Below are positions 54,442 through 63,414 of a DNA stretch of 64,000 bases, piece after piece (within the stretch, counting starts at the first letter, position 1; every line of letters starts with the position of its first letter). Under the pieces are notes generated by a model. That model saw nothing but the letters and a program-made list of their open reading frames with translations. It made no database searches and had not been told where the DNA came from. The position numbers and the translations under genes were made by a program. Source of the stretch: Pseudofrankia inefficax (GTDB lineage Bacteria > Actinomycetota > Actinomycetes > Frankiales > Frankiaceae); the NCBI RefSeq assembly GCF_000166135.1, contig NC_014666.1, positions 1,426,001 through 1,490,000 on the forward strand, given 5' to 3'.

Positions 54442-54498
54442 CCCGTAACGTCCAGCCACCCGTAACGTCCAGCCACCCGGAAAGTCCAGCCACCCGGG
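54442..54498. repeat. 17-bp tandem repeat upstream of ppgK
   Basis: CCCGTAACGTCCAGCCA occurs twice exactly, once as CCCGGAAAGTCCAGCCA, then a partial fourth unit. It lies in the ppgK/moaA divergent region. Confidence 0.92.
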
Positions 54499-54677
54499 AT
54501 GTCCCGGCGCCGCCGTAGTGTCCCAGGCCCGTCAACGAGATCGCGACCGACCGGCGACAACCCGGTTCGCTCCGTCACTGGCGGGCGCCGGTGCCGGCCG
54601 GTCGCCGCGGCTCCCAGCGGGTCCGCCAGCGCCCGCGTCCGGCCCGCCCGTTCAGCCGTACCCATACCCTGTCAGGT

Positions 54678-55664
54678 GTGCGCCTCATCGACACCTTCGG
54701 GCGGGCGGCCACGGACCTGCGAGTGTCCCTGACCGACCGGTGCACGCTGCGTTGTACGTACTGCATGCCGGCCGAAGGGGTGCCGTGGCTGCCGGGCACG
54801 GCCATCCTCACCGACGACGAGGTGGTCCGGCTCGTTCGGATCGCCGTCGAGCGGCTCGGCGTCACGGAGGTCCGGCTGACCGGCGGTGAGCCGACGCTGC
54901 GCCCCAACCTCGTCGAGCTGGTCGGCCGGCTGGCGGCGCTGCGGCCCCGGCCGGAGCTCTCGCTGACCACCAACGGCCTGACCCTGGCCCGCTCGGCCGG
55001 CGCGCTGCGCTCGGCCGGCCTCGACCGGGTGAATGTCTCGCTGGACACGACCGATCCCGCCCGCTTCCGTGCGATCACCCGCCGGGACCGCTGGTCCGAC
55101 GTCGTCGCCGGCCTCGCCGCCGCCGCCGAGGCTGGGCTGCGGCCGGTGAAGGTGAACGCGGTGCTGACCCGGGGCGTCAACGAGGACGAGGCGCCCACGC
55201 TGCTGCGCTGGTGCCTGGAGCGCGGCTACGAGGCGCGCTTCATCGAGCAGATGCCTTTGGACGCGCAGCATGGCTGGGACCGTGCGTCGATGGTCACCGC
55301 CGCCGAGATCCTCACGGCGCTGCGCGCCGAGTTCGCGCTCACCGCGGTGGGTGACCGGGGCTCCGCGCCGGCCGAGCTGTTCCACATCGACGGCGGGCCG
55401 GCGACGGTGGGGGTGATCGGGTCGGTGACGGCGCCGTTCTGCGCCGCCTGCGACCGGGTCCGGCTGACCGCCGACGGGCACGTGCGCAACTGCCTGTTCG
55501 CCCGCGAGGAGGGCGATCTGCGCACCCCGATGCGCTCCGGCGAGACTGACGACGAGTTGGCGGAGCGCTGGCGGCAGGCGGTCTGGATCAAGCGTCCCGG
55601 CCATGGCATCGGCGAGCCGTCGTTCCGGCAGCCGGACCGGCCGATGTCCGCGATCGGTGGCTAG
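54678..55664 (+). CDS. moaA: GTP 3',8-cyclase MoaA
   Basis: MoaA is the radical-SAM enzyme opening molybdenum cofactor synthesis from GTP. The N-terminal cluster is CTLRCTYC, the C-terminal cluster CAACDRVRLTADGHVRNC, and the C-terminal Gly-Gly (MSAIGG) needed for catalysis is present. Length (328 residues) is normal. The GTG at 54678 gives the usual N-terminus; a TACCCT hexamer at 54665-54670 just upstream suggests a leaderless mRNA. Other moa genes are not in the window. Confidence 0.96.
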   Translation: MRLIDTFGRAATDLRVSLTDRCTLRCTYCMPAEGVPWLPGTAILTDDEVVRLVRIAVERLGVTEVRLTGGEPTLRPNLVELVGRLAALRPRPELSLTTNGLTLARSAGALRSAGLDRVNVSLDTTDPARFRAITRRDRWSDVVAGLAAAAEAGLRPVKVNAVLTRGVNEDEAPTLLRWCLERGYEARFIEQMPLDAQHGWDRASMVTAAEILTALRAEFALTAVGDRGSAPAELFHIDGGPATVGVIGSVTAPFCAACDRVRLTADGHVRNCLFAREEGDLRTPMRSGETDDELAERWRQAVWIKRPGHGIGEPSFRQPDRPMSAIGG

Positions 55665-55703
55665 CGAGGGCCCGCGATCGGCGGCTGGAGAAGGCGAGGA
55701 CCG

Positions 55704-55958
55704 GTGGGCGCACTGGAGGACTGGGTGGCCCGGGCGGGCGACGCGCTGGGACTGGACCCGGCCGCGGTCGACGTCGCGCAGCTGCTCGACCTGACCCGCG
55801 ACGTGGCACACGGGGTGGCCCGGCCCGCCGCTCCGCTGACCGCGTTCCTCGTCGGCCTCGCCGCGGGCCAGGCCGGTGGTGGCCCGGCGGCGGTGGCTGA
55901 CGCGGTCGCCACGGTCCGGGCCGCGCTCGCCGAGGGGCCGCCGGACGGAGATCACTGA
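55704..55958 (+). CDS. DUF6457 protein, moaA partner
   Basis: An 84-residue protein with LEDWVARAGDALGLDPAAVD and LLDLTRDVAHGVARPAAPLT. Small proteins of this DUF6457 type follow moaA or other molybdopterin genes in actinobacteria. The function is unknown; a helper role in cofactor handling is an inference. GTG at 55704, 39 bp after moaA. Confidence 0.85.
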   Translation: MGALEDWVARAGDALGLDPAAVDVAQLLDLTRDVAHGVARPAAPLTAFLVGLAAGQAGGGPAAVADAVATVRAALAEGPPDGDH

Positions 55959-56016
55959 CGGGGACAGCTGACGGCGTGACCGTCGTCGCCGTCACGGAGG
56001 ATGCGCGGCGGCGCTC

Positions 56017-57231
56017 CTACGGCATCCGGAAGCTGCCGGTGTCGTCCAGGTAGCCACGCATGTCGAGGGCCATGGTGTGCATCATGTCCTCGTTCGGCTC
56101 GGGCTCGGGCTCACCGTCGTCGTCCCAGTCCGGCCGCCGCCAGCCGCGCCAGCGCCTCGTCTCGGCGCCCGAGTCGTCGACGTCCGCCTCGTGGCCGTCG
56201 CCCTCGCCGTCGTACTCGTCCTCGTAACCGTCGAAATCGTCGTACTCGGCCTGCCGCGGCTGGGCCGGGTAGCTTGATCGCTGGTCGGGGTACTCGTCGG
56301 CCGGGCCGCGCTGGTAGGCGGCGGGACGCTCGCCGCCGACGTACGTCTCGTCGCCGTAACCCACCTCGCCGTACCCCGCCTCGGCGTGACGCCGCGCGCC
56401 GGGTCCGGTGCCGCCGGCCGGTAGGCCGCCGGGCCCCGTGCCGGTGTAGCGGTCGCCGGCTGGATCCCGTGGGTGGCGAGCCGCCGGCTGGGCCACGTCC
56501 GGTGCCGCCGGGTAGCGGTCGTCCGGGTAGCCGGGCCGCGGCTCCCTGGCCGACCGGGCGGCGTCGCCGGGGAACGCACGGGCCTGGTCGTCGGCGTGGT
56601 GGCGGGCGGCGGCGCGCCGTGGATCGACGCGGCCCGGATCGACGCGGCGCGGATCGACGTAGGCGGGGTCGCCGTCGAAGCCCGGCGGGGGAGTGGCGGC
56701 CCGCCGGGGCCGGGGAGCCTGCTCGTCGCGGCGGCCGCGGGCGTCGTCCCGGCCGTACCGGTCGTCGTCCGGCCGGTATCGACCAGGCGGTGGCGTCGGG
56801 CGCCGGACCGCTGTGGTGGGCCGCTCGGCCTCCTGGTCGTAGGGCGGCCGGTCGCCGTACCGGCTGGCGGTGGCGGGCCGGCGGGCGGGCACCCCACGGG
56901 ACGGCGGGACCGCGCGGGAGGTCGCAGTGGTGGCCTGGCCGTCCCTGGCCGGGCGACGGGCGGACGCGCCGGCGGCCTTGGCCGCGGCGGGCACCGGCAC
57001 GGCCCGCCGGACGATCAGAGCGAGCACCGCGATGAGCGGGACGGCGACCAGCGCCGACAACGGCCGCCAGAGGGTGAGCCCGACGAGGGCGAACACCGCG
57101 GCGACCGCGACGATCCCGAAGAGGTGCCGTGGGCCGCCGTCGCGGGAGGAACGCCCCGGGGTGCCCGGCAGGTCGTCGCCGGGAACGGCCCGGTACGCGC
57201 TGTCGTGCCCGGCTGCCCGCGTACGCGCCAT
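56017..57231 (-). CDS. Membrane protein with long disordered tail
   Basis: A 404-residue protein of unknown function. A short N-terminal segment (MARTRAAGHDSAYRAVPGDD) leads into two membrane helices (FGIVAVAAVFALVGLTLW, LSALVAVPLIAVLALIV), with about 300 residues of Arg/Pro/Asp/Tyr-rich disordered sequence after them. The last 45 residues are acidic and end in MRGYLDDTGSFRMP, which looks conserved rather than random. The ATG at 57231 is chosen; the open frame extends to 57483. It is convergent with the moaA pair. Confidence 0.75.
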   Translation of the reverse strand: MARTRAAGHDSAYRAVPGDDLPGTPGRSSRDGGPRHLFGIVAVAAVFALVGLTLWRPLSALVAVPLIAVLALIVRRAVPVPAAAKAAGASARRPARDGQATTATSRAVPPSRGVPARRPATASRYGDRPPYDQEAERPTTAVRRPTPPPGRYRPDDDRYGRDDARGRRDEQAPRPRRAATPPPGFDGDPAYVDPRRVDPGRVDPRRAAARHHADDQARAFPGDAARSAREPRPGYPDDRYPAAPDVAQPAARHPRDPAGDRYTGTGPGGLPAGGTGPGARRHAEAGYGEVGYGDETYVGGERPAAYQRGPADEYPDQRSSYPAQPRQAEYDDFDGYEDEYDGEGDGHEADVDDSGAETRRWRGWRRPDWDDDGEPEPEPNEDMMHTMALDMRGYLDDTGSFRMP

Positions 57232-57679
57232 GCGGACCAGTGTGCCTGACCCGTCCAGCCCCGGGAGGGAACTGGCCGAGAGAGCCGGGTGTGGCCGTGA
57301 TGTCCGGGCGGCGTCGGCGGGATGGCGCGTCGCTGTTTCCCCGGCGGGATCGATGTGATCTGCTCGGAGCGGGAGATCTCCGGACGGTGGGGCCAGCTCC
57401 GTCGGGTGAACCGCTCCGACGCTCTCGTCGCCGTGCGTGGGGCGTGTCCCGCGGTGGCCTCCGGAGACGTCCAGTGGCGGCACGGTAGGCGGCGTCGCAG
57501 GGTGGTGCCGAGAGGTGGTGACGGTGCGTGCGCGGATGGCACGCGCAGGGTGGACGGAATCACACCTGGTCGGCAGGACGCGGCACGGCGGCCAGTAGCT
57601 TTAATGTTGTGTGAAGACGTAGTTTGACCATGGCTCGGTGCCGCACCATGGATTCGGCCTCATATTGGGGAGGTTTGCC
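57232..57679. other. Intergenic region before the lipoprotein gene
   Basis: 448 bp without a recognised gene; it holds the divergent promoters. An AT-rich TTTAATGTTGTG stretch at about 57600 is a plausible promoter element for the downstream lipoprotein. Confidence 0.4.
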
Positions 57680-58411
57680 GTGGTCGCGCGAGCAGCCGAT
57701 CGGCGTCGCCGGTCGTGGTCCGTCCTCAGGGCCGCAGTAGCAGGCGCCGTCGTGGGTGTCCTTGTGCTTACTTCCGCGTGTAGTTCCGCGAGTAACAAAT
57801 ACGTTACAAACAAGGCCGCCGGCGTCTACGTGAAGGTGCCGGAAGGCTGGAGCCACGTGCAGATCCAGGACCCACAGCTGCTGGGCATCGACGCCCGCCA
57901 GATGAGTCCGGACATGTACGTCGCGCTCAGCCAGCGCGAGTGGATGACCAAGCTCGACGCCTCCGGGAGCACCCAGCCGACCTCGGCGCTCGCCCCGGAC
58001 TCCCAGCAGCCGAACGGATTCCTGCAGGTTCGCCAGCTCCTGCCGGAAGAGGCCAAGACGATTTCCACCGACAGCCTGCGCAACCTGCTCGTCTCGGTCG
58101 ACGACGCGCAGGCCGCGCAGGACGCCGCCATCAAGCAGGACCCGATCGGCGCCCGGCTGCACCCGGCTTTCCTGCTCCTGGCCGACGAGACCGTCAAGAA
58201 GGCCGATGGCGTGCACGGCGTGCACCTCATCTACCAGCTCTCGACCTCGGCTGGCCTCGCGGAGATCGACCAGACCAGCCTGCTGGACCAGAACCAGACC
58301 GTGCTCTACCAGCTCGTGATCACCTGCACCGCGCTCTGCTACGCGCAGAACAGCCCGGCGGTGGACAAGGTCCTGAGCTCCTTCACGATCAAGCCGACGT
58401 CGACGAGCTGA
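57680..58411 (+). CDS. Secreted lipoprotein of unknown function
   Basis: A 243-residue protein with a lipoprotein signal peptide (basic start RRRRSW, hydrophobic AVAGAVVGVLVLTSAC) and lipobox LTSAC, so it should be anchored outside the membrane. The mature part (AAGVYVKVPEGWSHVQIQD; VLYQLVITCTALCYAQ; VLSSFTI) resembles PsbP/DUF1795-like domains but I do not assign one. The GTG at 57680 follows GGGGAGG (57667-57673). It is 82 bp upstream of the FtsH-like gene and likely in one operon with it. Confidence 0.8.
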   Translation: MVARAADRRRRSWSVLRAAVAGAVVGVLVLTSACSSASNKYVTNKAAGVYVKVPEGWSHVQIQDPQLLGIDARQMSPDMYVALSQREWMTKLDASGSTQPTSALAPDSQQPNGFLQVRQLLPEEAKTISTDSLRNLLVSVDDAQAAQDAAIKQDPIGARLHPAFLLLADETVKKADGVHGVHLIYQLSTSAGLAEIDQTSLLDQNQTVLYQLVITCTALCYAQNSPAVDKVLSSFTIKPTSTS

Positions 58412-58493
58412 CGGCGCGGGCCCCACGCGACCGCACGCAGACGCGACAACCCATCGACGAGACCGACGAACCGACGGACTGAGGGCGATAGTC

Positions 58494-61004
58494 ATGGACC
58501 AGACCGACCCGCCGACGCCGGACGTCCTCGCCACCACCGGGGCGAACGGCACGTCCCCGGCGCCGGATGGCGACGGGGGCGCGGCAACGGCGACACCGGG
58601 CCCGAGGCGCAAGAAGGTCTCGCTCTGGGACCGGGGGAAGTTCCTCCTGCTGCTGCTCGGTCTGTTCGTATTCGTGGTCGCCGCGCAGGTCTCCGGGAAC
58701 CCGCTGATGTCCTGGGGCGACGCCCTCAGCATCGAGACCCGGTCCAGCTGGTGGCTGTTGGCCCTGGCCGGGGTCGAGGTCGTCCGTCAGGTGCACATGT
58801 ACATCGGCGAGCGTTCCTCGCCGTACTACGTGTTCTGGACCGACGGGGTGTTCGGCCGGGCCGAGCGCCGGATGCTGCGCTTCAACGACTGGAACCGCTA
58901 CCGCCTGAGCCGCGCGGCCAAGTGGGTCGTGACGCTCGTCGTGGCGCTGTTCATCTACGCGAAGCTCGAGCACGTCTCGCTGTTCGACGCCGTCGTCAAG
59001 GTGCCCGACGCGATCTGGAGCGCCATCCCGCTGCTGTTCCAGATCGTGCTGTTGCTGCTCCTTGTGGTCGGCCAGTTCGCCGCGATCTTCTGGTTCATGT
59101 CGAAGGGCGGCGTCGAGGTCTACTACCCCGACGACGTGAAGACCCGTTTCGCCGACGTCTGGGGGCAGGACCACGTCGTCTCCCGGGTCAGGGAGAACGT
59201 CTTCTACCTGGAGCACCCGGAGGAGATCGAGAGCAAGGGTGGGTACGTTCCCGGCGGCATCCTGCTGTGGGGACCGCCCGGGACCGGTAAGACCCTGCTG
59301 GCCGAGGCGGTCGCCGGCGAGACCGGCAAGCCCTACGTCTTCATCGACCCGGGTGCGTTCCAGGCGATGTTCATGGGTGTCGGCATTCTGAAGGTGAAGT
59401 CGCTGTTCCGCCGGCTGCGCAAGCTCTCGCTGCGCTACGGCGGCGTGATCGCCTTCTTCGACGAGGCGGACAGCCTGGGCAACCGCGGCCAGCTCGCCCA
59501 GGGCTTCAACCGCAGCGCCGAGCCGACGCTCTCCCGCCGGGCGACGGTCCTGGGCGCGCAGGGCTGGCGTGCGCCGTCCTATGCGGACGGGCTGGACGAC
59601 CACGCGGGCTGCAACGGCGTGCACTACCTGAGTTCCAGGGCGCAGGCGGAGCTCTACGGGCAGCGCGCCTCGGCGGCCAGCGGTCTTGGCTTCGGAGCCG
59701 ACGGCTCGATCGCGCGCCGGGGTGGCGTCGACCGGGCCGTCATGCCGATGGGCGGAATGGGCGGCGGCGACATGGGCACGCTGCAGGCCCTGCTCGCCGA
59801 GATGTCCGGCCTGAAGAAGCCGCGCGGTTTCCTCAACCGGGTGGTGCGGCGCACGCTCGGGATGAAGCCCAAGCCTCCGCCGAAGTACCGCATCTTGATC
59901 ATGATGGCCACCAACATGCCGAACTCGCTGGACGAGGCGCTGTTGCGACCGGGCCGCATCGACCGTCAGTACGAGGTCGGCTACCCGAGCAAGGAAGGCC
60001 GGGTCAAGACCTACAAGGGCTACCTCGCGAAGGTCCGGCACGAGCTCACCGAGGAGCAGATCGACCGGCTCGCGATCATGAGCCCGCAGGCCACCGGCGC
60101 GACCATCAAGGACACCGTCAACGAGGCGCTCACCCAGGCCATCAAGGACGGCCGCGACATGATCACCTGGCCGGACGTCCTGCGCGCCCGGGTGGTCAAG
60201 GAGCACGGGCTGCCCGACGACCACGAGTACATCGAGCGGGAGCGGCACAGCGTCGCCCTGCACGAGGCGTGCCACGCGGTCGCGGCGTACCGGCTGCGTC
60301 GCGGCACGGCGATCGACATCGCGACGATCGAGCGGCGCGGCGGCGTGGGCGGCTTCGTCGCCTGGGTCCAGCTCGAGGACTCGATGTTCGAGTGGCGGTC
60401 CGAGATCGAGGCGCACGTGATGGTCGCGCTCGCCTCGCTCGCCGGCGAACGGATGTTCTTCGACGGCGACAACACCCGCGGCGTCGGCAACGACCTGCAG
60501 ACGGCCACCCGGCTGGTCGCGGAGAACATCATCGGCGCGGCCATGGGCGACACGATCACGAACTGGGGCTGGATGTCCGGCGTCGGCCTGGGCACCGGTT
60601 CCATCGACGCCGACCGGCCGCTGGGCCGGCAGGTCGAGGCCAAGCTGCGGGAGCTCTACGAGCGCACCGAGGACCTGCTCAGCGCCAACCGGCGTGAGGT
60701 GCTGGCCCTGACCCACGCGCTGGAGACGCACAAGACCATCACCGGCGAGGACGTCGAAGCGATCATGGAGGGGACCGTCGGCCCGACCGTCGACGGCCGG
60801 CGCTACCACGAGGACGAGTTCCTCGAGATCGCCGAGGAGTACCACACCAGCGCCTTGGCGGCGCACCGCGGCGGGGTCGAGGACCAGGTGCAGCTCCCCG
60901 AGCTGGACCGGGTCGCCGCCAAGGCCTCGGCCAGGGCGCCGAGCCCGGCCGCCAGCCCGTCCCAGACCGCGTCGTCCGCCCAGGCCACGGCCGAGCCCGA
61001 GTAG
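58494..61004 (+). CDS. FtsH-like AAA/M41 membrane protease with insertion in the AAA domain
   Basis: An 836-residue membrane ATPase-protease. Four hydrophobic segments precede the AAA module (about 48-66, 84-102, 140-160, 175-200). Walker A GPPGTGKT is at 260-267, Walker B VIAFFDEAD at 318-326, sensor-1 MMATN near 469 and the Arg finger region ALLRPGRIDR after it. Between Walker B and sensor 1 lie about 140 residues, some 100 more than in FtsH, including MPMGGMGGGDMG. The M41 zinc site HEACH is at about 590-594 with the third ligand Asp near 667 (GVGNDLQTAT), so proteolysis is expected. A canonical FtsH probably exists elsewhere. Confidence 0.9.
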   Translation: MDQTDPPTPDVLATTGANGTSPAPDGDGGAATATPGPRRKKVSLWDRGKFLLLLLGLFVFVVAAQVSGNPLMSWGDALSIETRSSWWLLALAGVEVVRQVHMYIGERSSPYYVFWTDGVFGRAERRMLRFNDWNRYRLSRAAKWVVTLVVALFIYAKLEHVSLFDAVVKVPDAIWSAIPLLFQIVLLLLLVVGQFAAIFWFMSKGGVEVYYPDDVKTRFADVWGQDHVVSRVRENVFYLEHPEEIESKGGYVPGGILLWGPPGTGKTLLAEAVAGETGKPYVFIDPGAFQAMFMGVGILKVKSLFRRLRKLSLRYGGVIAFFDEADSLGNRGQLAQGFNRSAEPTLSRRATVLGAQGWRAPSYADGLDDHAGCNGVHYLSSRAQAELYGQRASAASGLGFGADGSIARRGGVDRAVMPMGGMGGGDMGTLQALLAEMSGLKKPRGFLNRVVRRTLGMKPKPPPKYRILIMMATNMPNSLDEALLRPGRIDRQYEVGYPSKEGRVKTYKGYLAKVRHELTEEQIDRLAIMSPQATGATIKDTVNEALTQAIKDGRDMITWPDVLRARVVKEHGLPDDHEYIERERHSVALHEACHAVAAYRLRRGTAIDIATIERRGGVGGFVAWVQLEDSMFEWRSEIEAHVMVALASLAGERMFFDGDNTRGVGNDLQTATRLVAENIIGAAMGDTITNWGWMSGVGLGTGSIDADRPLGRQVEAKLRELYERTEDLLSANRREVLALTHALETHKTITGEDVEAIMEGTVGPTVDGRRYHEDEFLEIAEEYHTSALAAHRGGVEDQVQLPELDRVAAKASARAPSPAASPSQTASSAQATAEPE

Positions 61005-61029
61005 CGGCCGGCGCCCGTCCAGCGAGAAC

Positions 61030-61070
61030 AGCGTGGCCCCCGACCAGTCCGACCGGTCGGGGGCCACGCT
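61030..61070. terminator. Bidirectional terminator between the AAA protease and MFS genes
   Basis: A perfect 16-bp stem (AGCGTGGCCCCCGACC, 61030-61045, with 61055-61070) and a 9-nt loop lie between two convergent genes. Confidence 0.85.
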
Positions 61071-61103
61071 CGCTGTTGGCCGAGGTTCGCGGGTGCCGGC
61101 CGC

Positions 61104-62573
61104 TCAGCCCGAGCTGGGCGTGGGCCGGGCCGCCGCCGACACGGGACGGGCGGCGTCGGCGCGGCGCAGCGACGCGAGGCCGATCGCCGCGGAGACCAGC
61201 GCGGCCACGCCGGCCAGCACCAGTCCCGCCCGTGCTCCCAGGGCCTGCGCGACGGTGCCGGCGATCGGGCCGCCGACCGGCGTGGTGCCGATGAAGGCGA
61301 TCGACCACAGCGCCATCACCCGGCCGCGCATCCTGGGCTCGGACGACAGCTGGACGGTCGCGTTGCCCGTCGAGATGAAGGCGACGCTGGCGGCACCGGT
61401 CAGGACCAGCGCGCCGACAACCAGAGGCAACGACGGAGCCGCGGCCGTGGCGAGGATCAGCACCCCGAACACGGCGGCGATGACGACCAGGCTGCGCACC
61501 CCGGTCAGGCGGCGCCGCGCCACCAGCAGGCCACCGACGACCGCGCCCGCGCCCGCGCCCATCGCGCCGGTCAGCAGGCTGTAGGTCGCCGCCGTGCCGT
61601 GGAACGTCTCCCGGGCGACCAGCGGCAGGGTCACCTGGAACTCGTAGGCCAGCGTGCCGGTGATCACCATCATCATCAGCGGGATCCGGATGCCCGCGGT
61701 GCGGACCGCGTAGTGGAAGCCCTCCCGGATCTGGCCCGGGGCCTTCGTCAGCCGGGGCTTCGGCCGCAGCGCCGCGCGGTCGAGCCGGATCAGCGCGACG
61801 ATCACCGCGGCGAACGACAGCGCGTTGAGCAGGAAACATGTGCCGGTCCCGATGAGCGTGATGAGCAGGCCGGCGATCGCCGGGCCGACGACCCGCGCCG
61901 CGTTCATCGTCACCGAGTTCAGGGTGACCGCGTTGGGCAGCGTCTCGGGGCCGACCATCTCCTGGACGAAGCTCTGCCTGGCCGGGTTGTCGGCGGCCTG
62001 GGTCAGGCCGAGCAGGGCGGCGAAGACGACGACCATCCACAGCGCCACGACGTGGGTGATCACGAGAACGCCGAGGACGGCGGCCAGCGTGGCCTGCAAC
62101 GACGCCGTCGTGATCAGCAGTGCCCGGGTGTTGGCGCGGTCGGCCACCAGCCCGCCGTACGCACCGACCAGGAGGACCGGCAGGAACTGCGCGGCGGTGA
62201 CGACGCCGAGCATCGTCCCGGAGGCGCCGAGGGACAGCACCAGCCAGCCGAGCGCGATCGTCTGCATCCACGTGCCGCACATCGAGATGATCTGGCCGGT
62301 CATGAACCGCCGGTAGTTCGGCACCCGCAGCGCGGCGAACGTCCCGCCGGCCGGTGGGGCGGACCTCGGCGATCCGGCCGGGGCGACGCTCGTTGCCGGC
62401 GTTCCCGCTGAGTGGCTGGCCGTCGCGTCGGTGCCCGGATTGGCGGCGGCCGGGGGAGGAGCGCTGGCCGCGGGTGGCTGCCTGGTGGGCGGACCGACGG
62501 TTCGCTCGTCCGCTCCGCCCGCGACCGTCGCCTCGCGGTCTGTCTCGAAGTCCGTTTCCAACTCCCGCAACAC
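61104..62573 (-). CDS. MFS transporter (EntS-like, MFS_3)
   Basis: A 489-residue, roughly 12-helix exporter. Family blocks are LRVPNYRRFMTGQIISMCGT, QTIALGWLVLSLGASGTMLG, DRANTRALLITTASLQATLA and NSVTMNAARVVGPAIAGLLI. It belongs to the group of enterobactin-exporter-like carriers; the substrate is unknown. The N-terminal 75 residues are low-complexity Ala/Pro/Thr. The GTG at 62573 is a weakly supported start. It is convergent with the AAA protease gene. Confidence 0.9.
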   Translation of the reverse strand: MLRELETDFETDREATVAGGADERTVGPPTRQPPAASAPPPAAANPGTDATASHSAGTPATSVAPAGSPRSAPPAGGTFAALRVPNYRRFMTGQIISMCGTWMQTIALGWLVLSLGASGTMLGVVTAAQFLPVLLVGAYGGLVADRANTRALLITTASLQATLAAVLGVLVITHVVALWMVVVFAALLGLTQAADNPARQSFVQEMVGPETLPNAVTLNSVTMNAARVVGPAIAGLLITLIGTGTCFLLNALSFAAVIVALIRLDRAALRPKPRLTKAPGQIREGFHYAVRTAGIRIPLMMMVITGTLAYEFQVTLPLVARETFHGTAATYSLLTGAMGAGAGAVVGGLLVARRRLTGVRSLVVIAAVFGVLILATAAAPSLPLVVGALVLTGAASVAFISTGNATVQLSSEPRMRGRVMALWSIAFIGTTPVGGPIAGTVAQALGARAGLVLAGVAALVSAAIGLASLRRADAARPVSAAARPTPSSG

Positions 62574-63080
62574 CCGTCACGCACCTCCGACGGGTGCAAC
62601 CTCTCCGCCAAGGTCGTTATTTCACATCAGGTAACTATCTGGCAGGTGGCCGGTCCCGGTGGTCCGGGCTGGCGGTCTGGGGCGGGTGGTCTGGGGTAGG
62701 CGGTCTGGCTGGGGCGGGGCCCGATGTCTGAGATGGCGGGCTGTCCTGGACCCGTGTCTCGCCAGCGGCCGTCGGGAAGCGTGTCGATCCTGGTCGATCG
62801 GCGCCCGTCGCCGCCGTTTCCGATTCCAACTTGCCGATCGTCGAGCGGGCGGAGCCTCCGAGGTTTGGCCTGATCGCCAGCCTGGTAGCGGAACTGATGG
62901 TTGGTGCCCGATTCGACGCATCTATCGATACCAGGTTGACGATCATCGCCGTGACACACTCCTGAGACCGCTGAAGATCGCCAGATCGGTATGCGGATCG
63001 ACGGCTCGACACCTCGGACGCCCGGCTGGACCTCCTGCCCCACGGGGGTGGTCGCCGAGGGCGCCCTTGGCGCCCGAAGG
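62574..63080. other. Intergenic region without recognised gene
   Basis: Rich in GGTCTGG-type short repeats near 62660-62720; no protein-like open frame seen. Confidence 0.4.
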
Positions 63081-63215
63081 CGTTCCGCCGTGCGGTTGAT
63101 CTCCGCGTTCCGCCGTGCGGTTGATCTCCGCGTTCCGCCGTGCGGTTGATCTCCGCGTTCCGCCGTGCGGTTGATCTCCGCGTTCCGCCGTGCGGTTGAT
63201 CTCCGCGTTCCGCCG
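63081..63215. repeat. 25-bp tandem repeat (x5.4)
   Basis: The unit starts CGTTCCGCCGTGCGGTTGAT and recurs at 63081, 63106, 63131, 63156 and 63181, with a truncated copy at 63206. Units are identical and contiguous with no spacers. The period is not a multiple of three, so it is not a coding repeat. Confidence 0.95.
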
Positions 63216-63283
63216 GCCTCGGAGGGTCGATGGTGAGCCGTGGGCTCGTCCAGCAAGCCAACTGATGGACAACTGGCCGCTGG

Positions 63284-63297
63284 CGAACAGTCGTTCG
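63284..63297. promoter_or_regulatory. SOS box 1 upstream of the DUF222 gene
   Basis: CGAACAGTCGTTCG matches the Gram-positive/actinobacterial LexA operator CGAAC-N4-GTTCG with a perfect palindromic core. It overlaps the expected -35 region of a TAAAAT (63304-63309) promoter. Confidence 0.85.
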
Positions 63298-63310
63298 ATC
63301 GCCTAAAATA

Positions 63311-63324
63311 CGAACATACGTTCG
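63311..63324. promoter_or_regulatory. SOS box 2 upstream of the DUF222 gene
   Basis: CGAACATACGTTCG is a second perfect LexA operator, 27 bp centre-to-centre from the first and directly after the TAAAAT -10 hexamer. Together they should repress the downstream gene tightly until DNA damage. Confidence 0.9.
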
Positions 63325-63414
63325 AACTCTCGACGGTCTCCCTCATCGTGCGCCGGATATCCCGGCCGCGGGCAGGCATGCCGTGGTGAGCTGGCGCAGA
63401 GGGGTGGCAACAAG

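Noticed and set aside
63081-63215. CRISPR array
   Set aside because: The 25-bp units are contiguous with no spacers and no cas genes are near.
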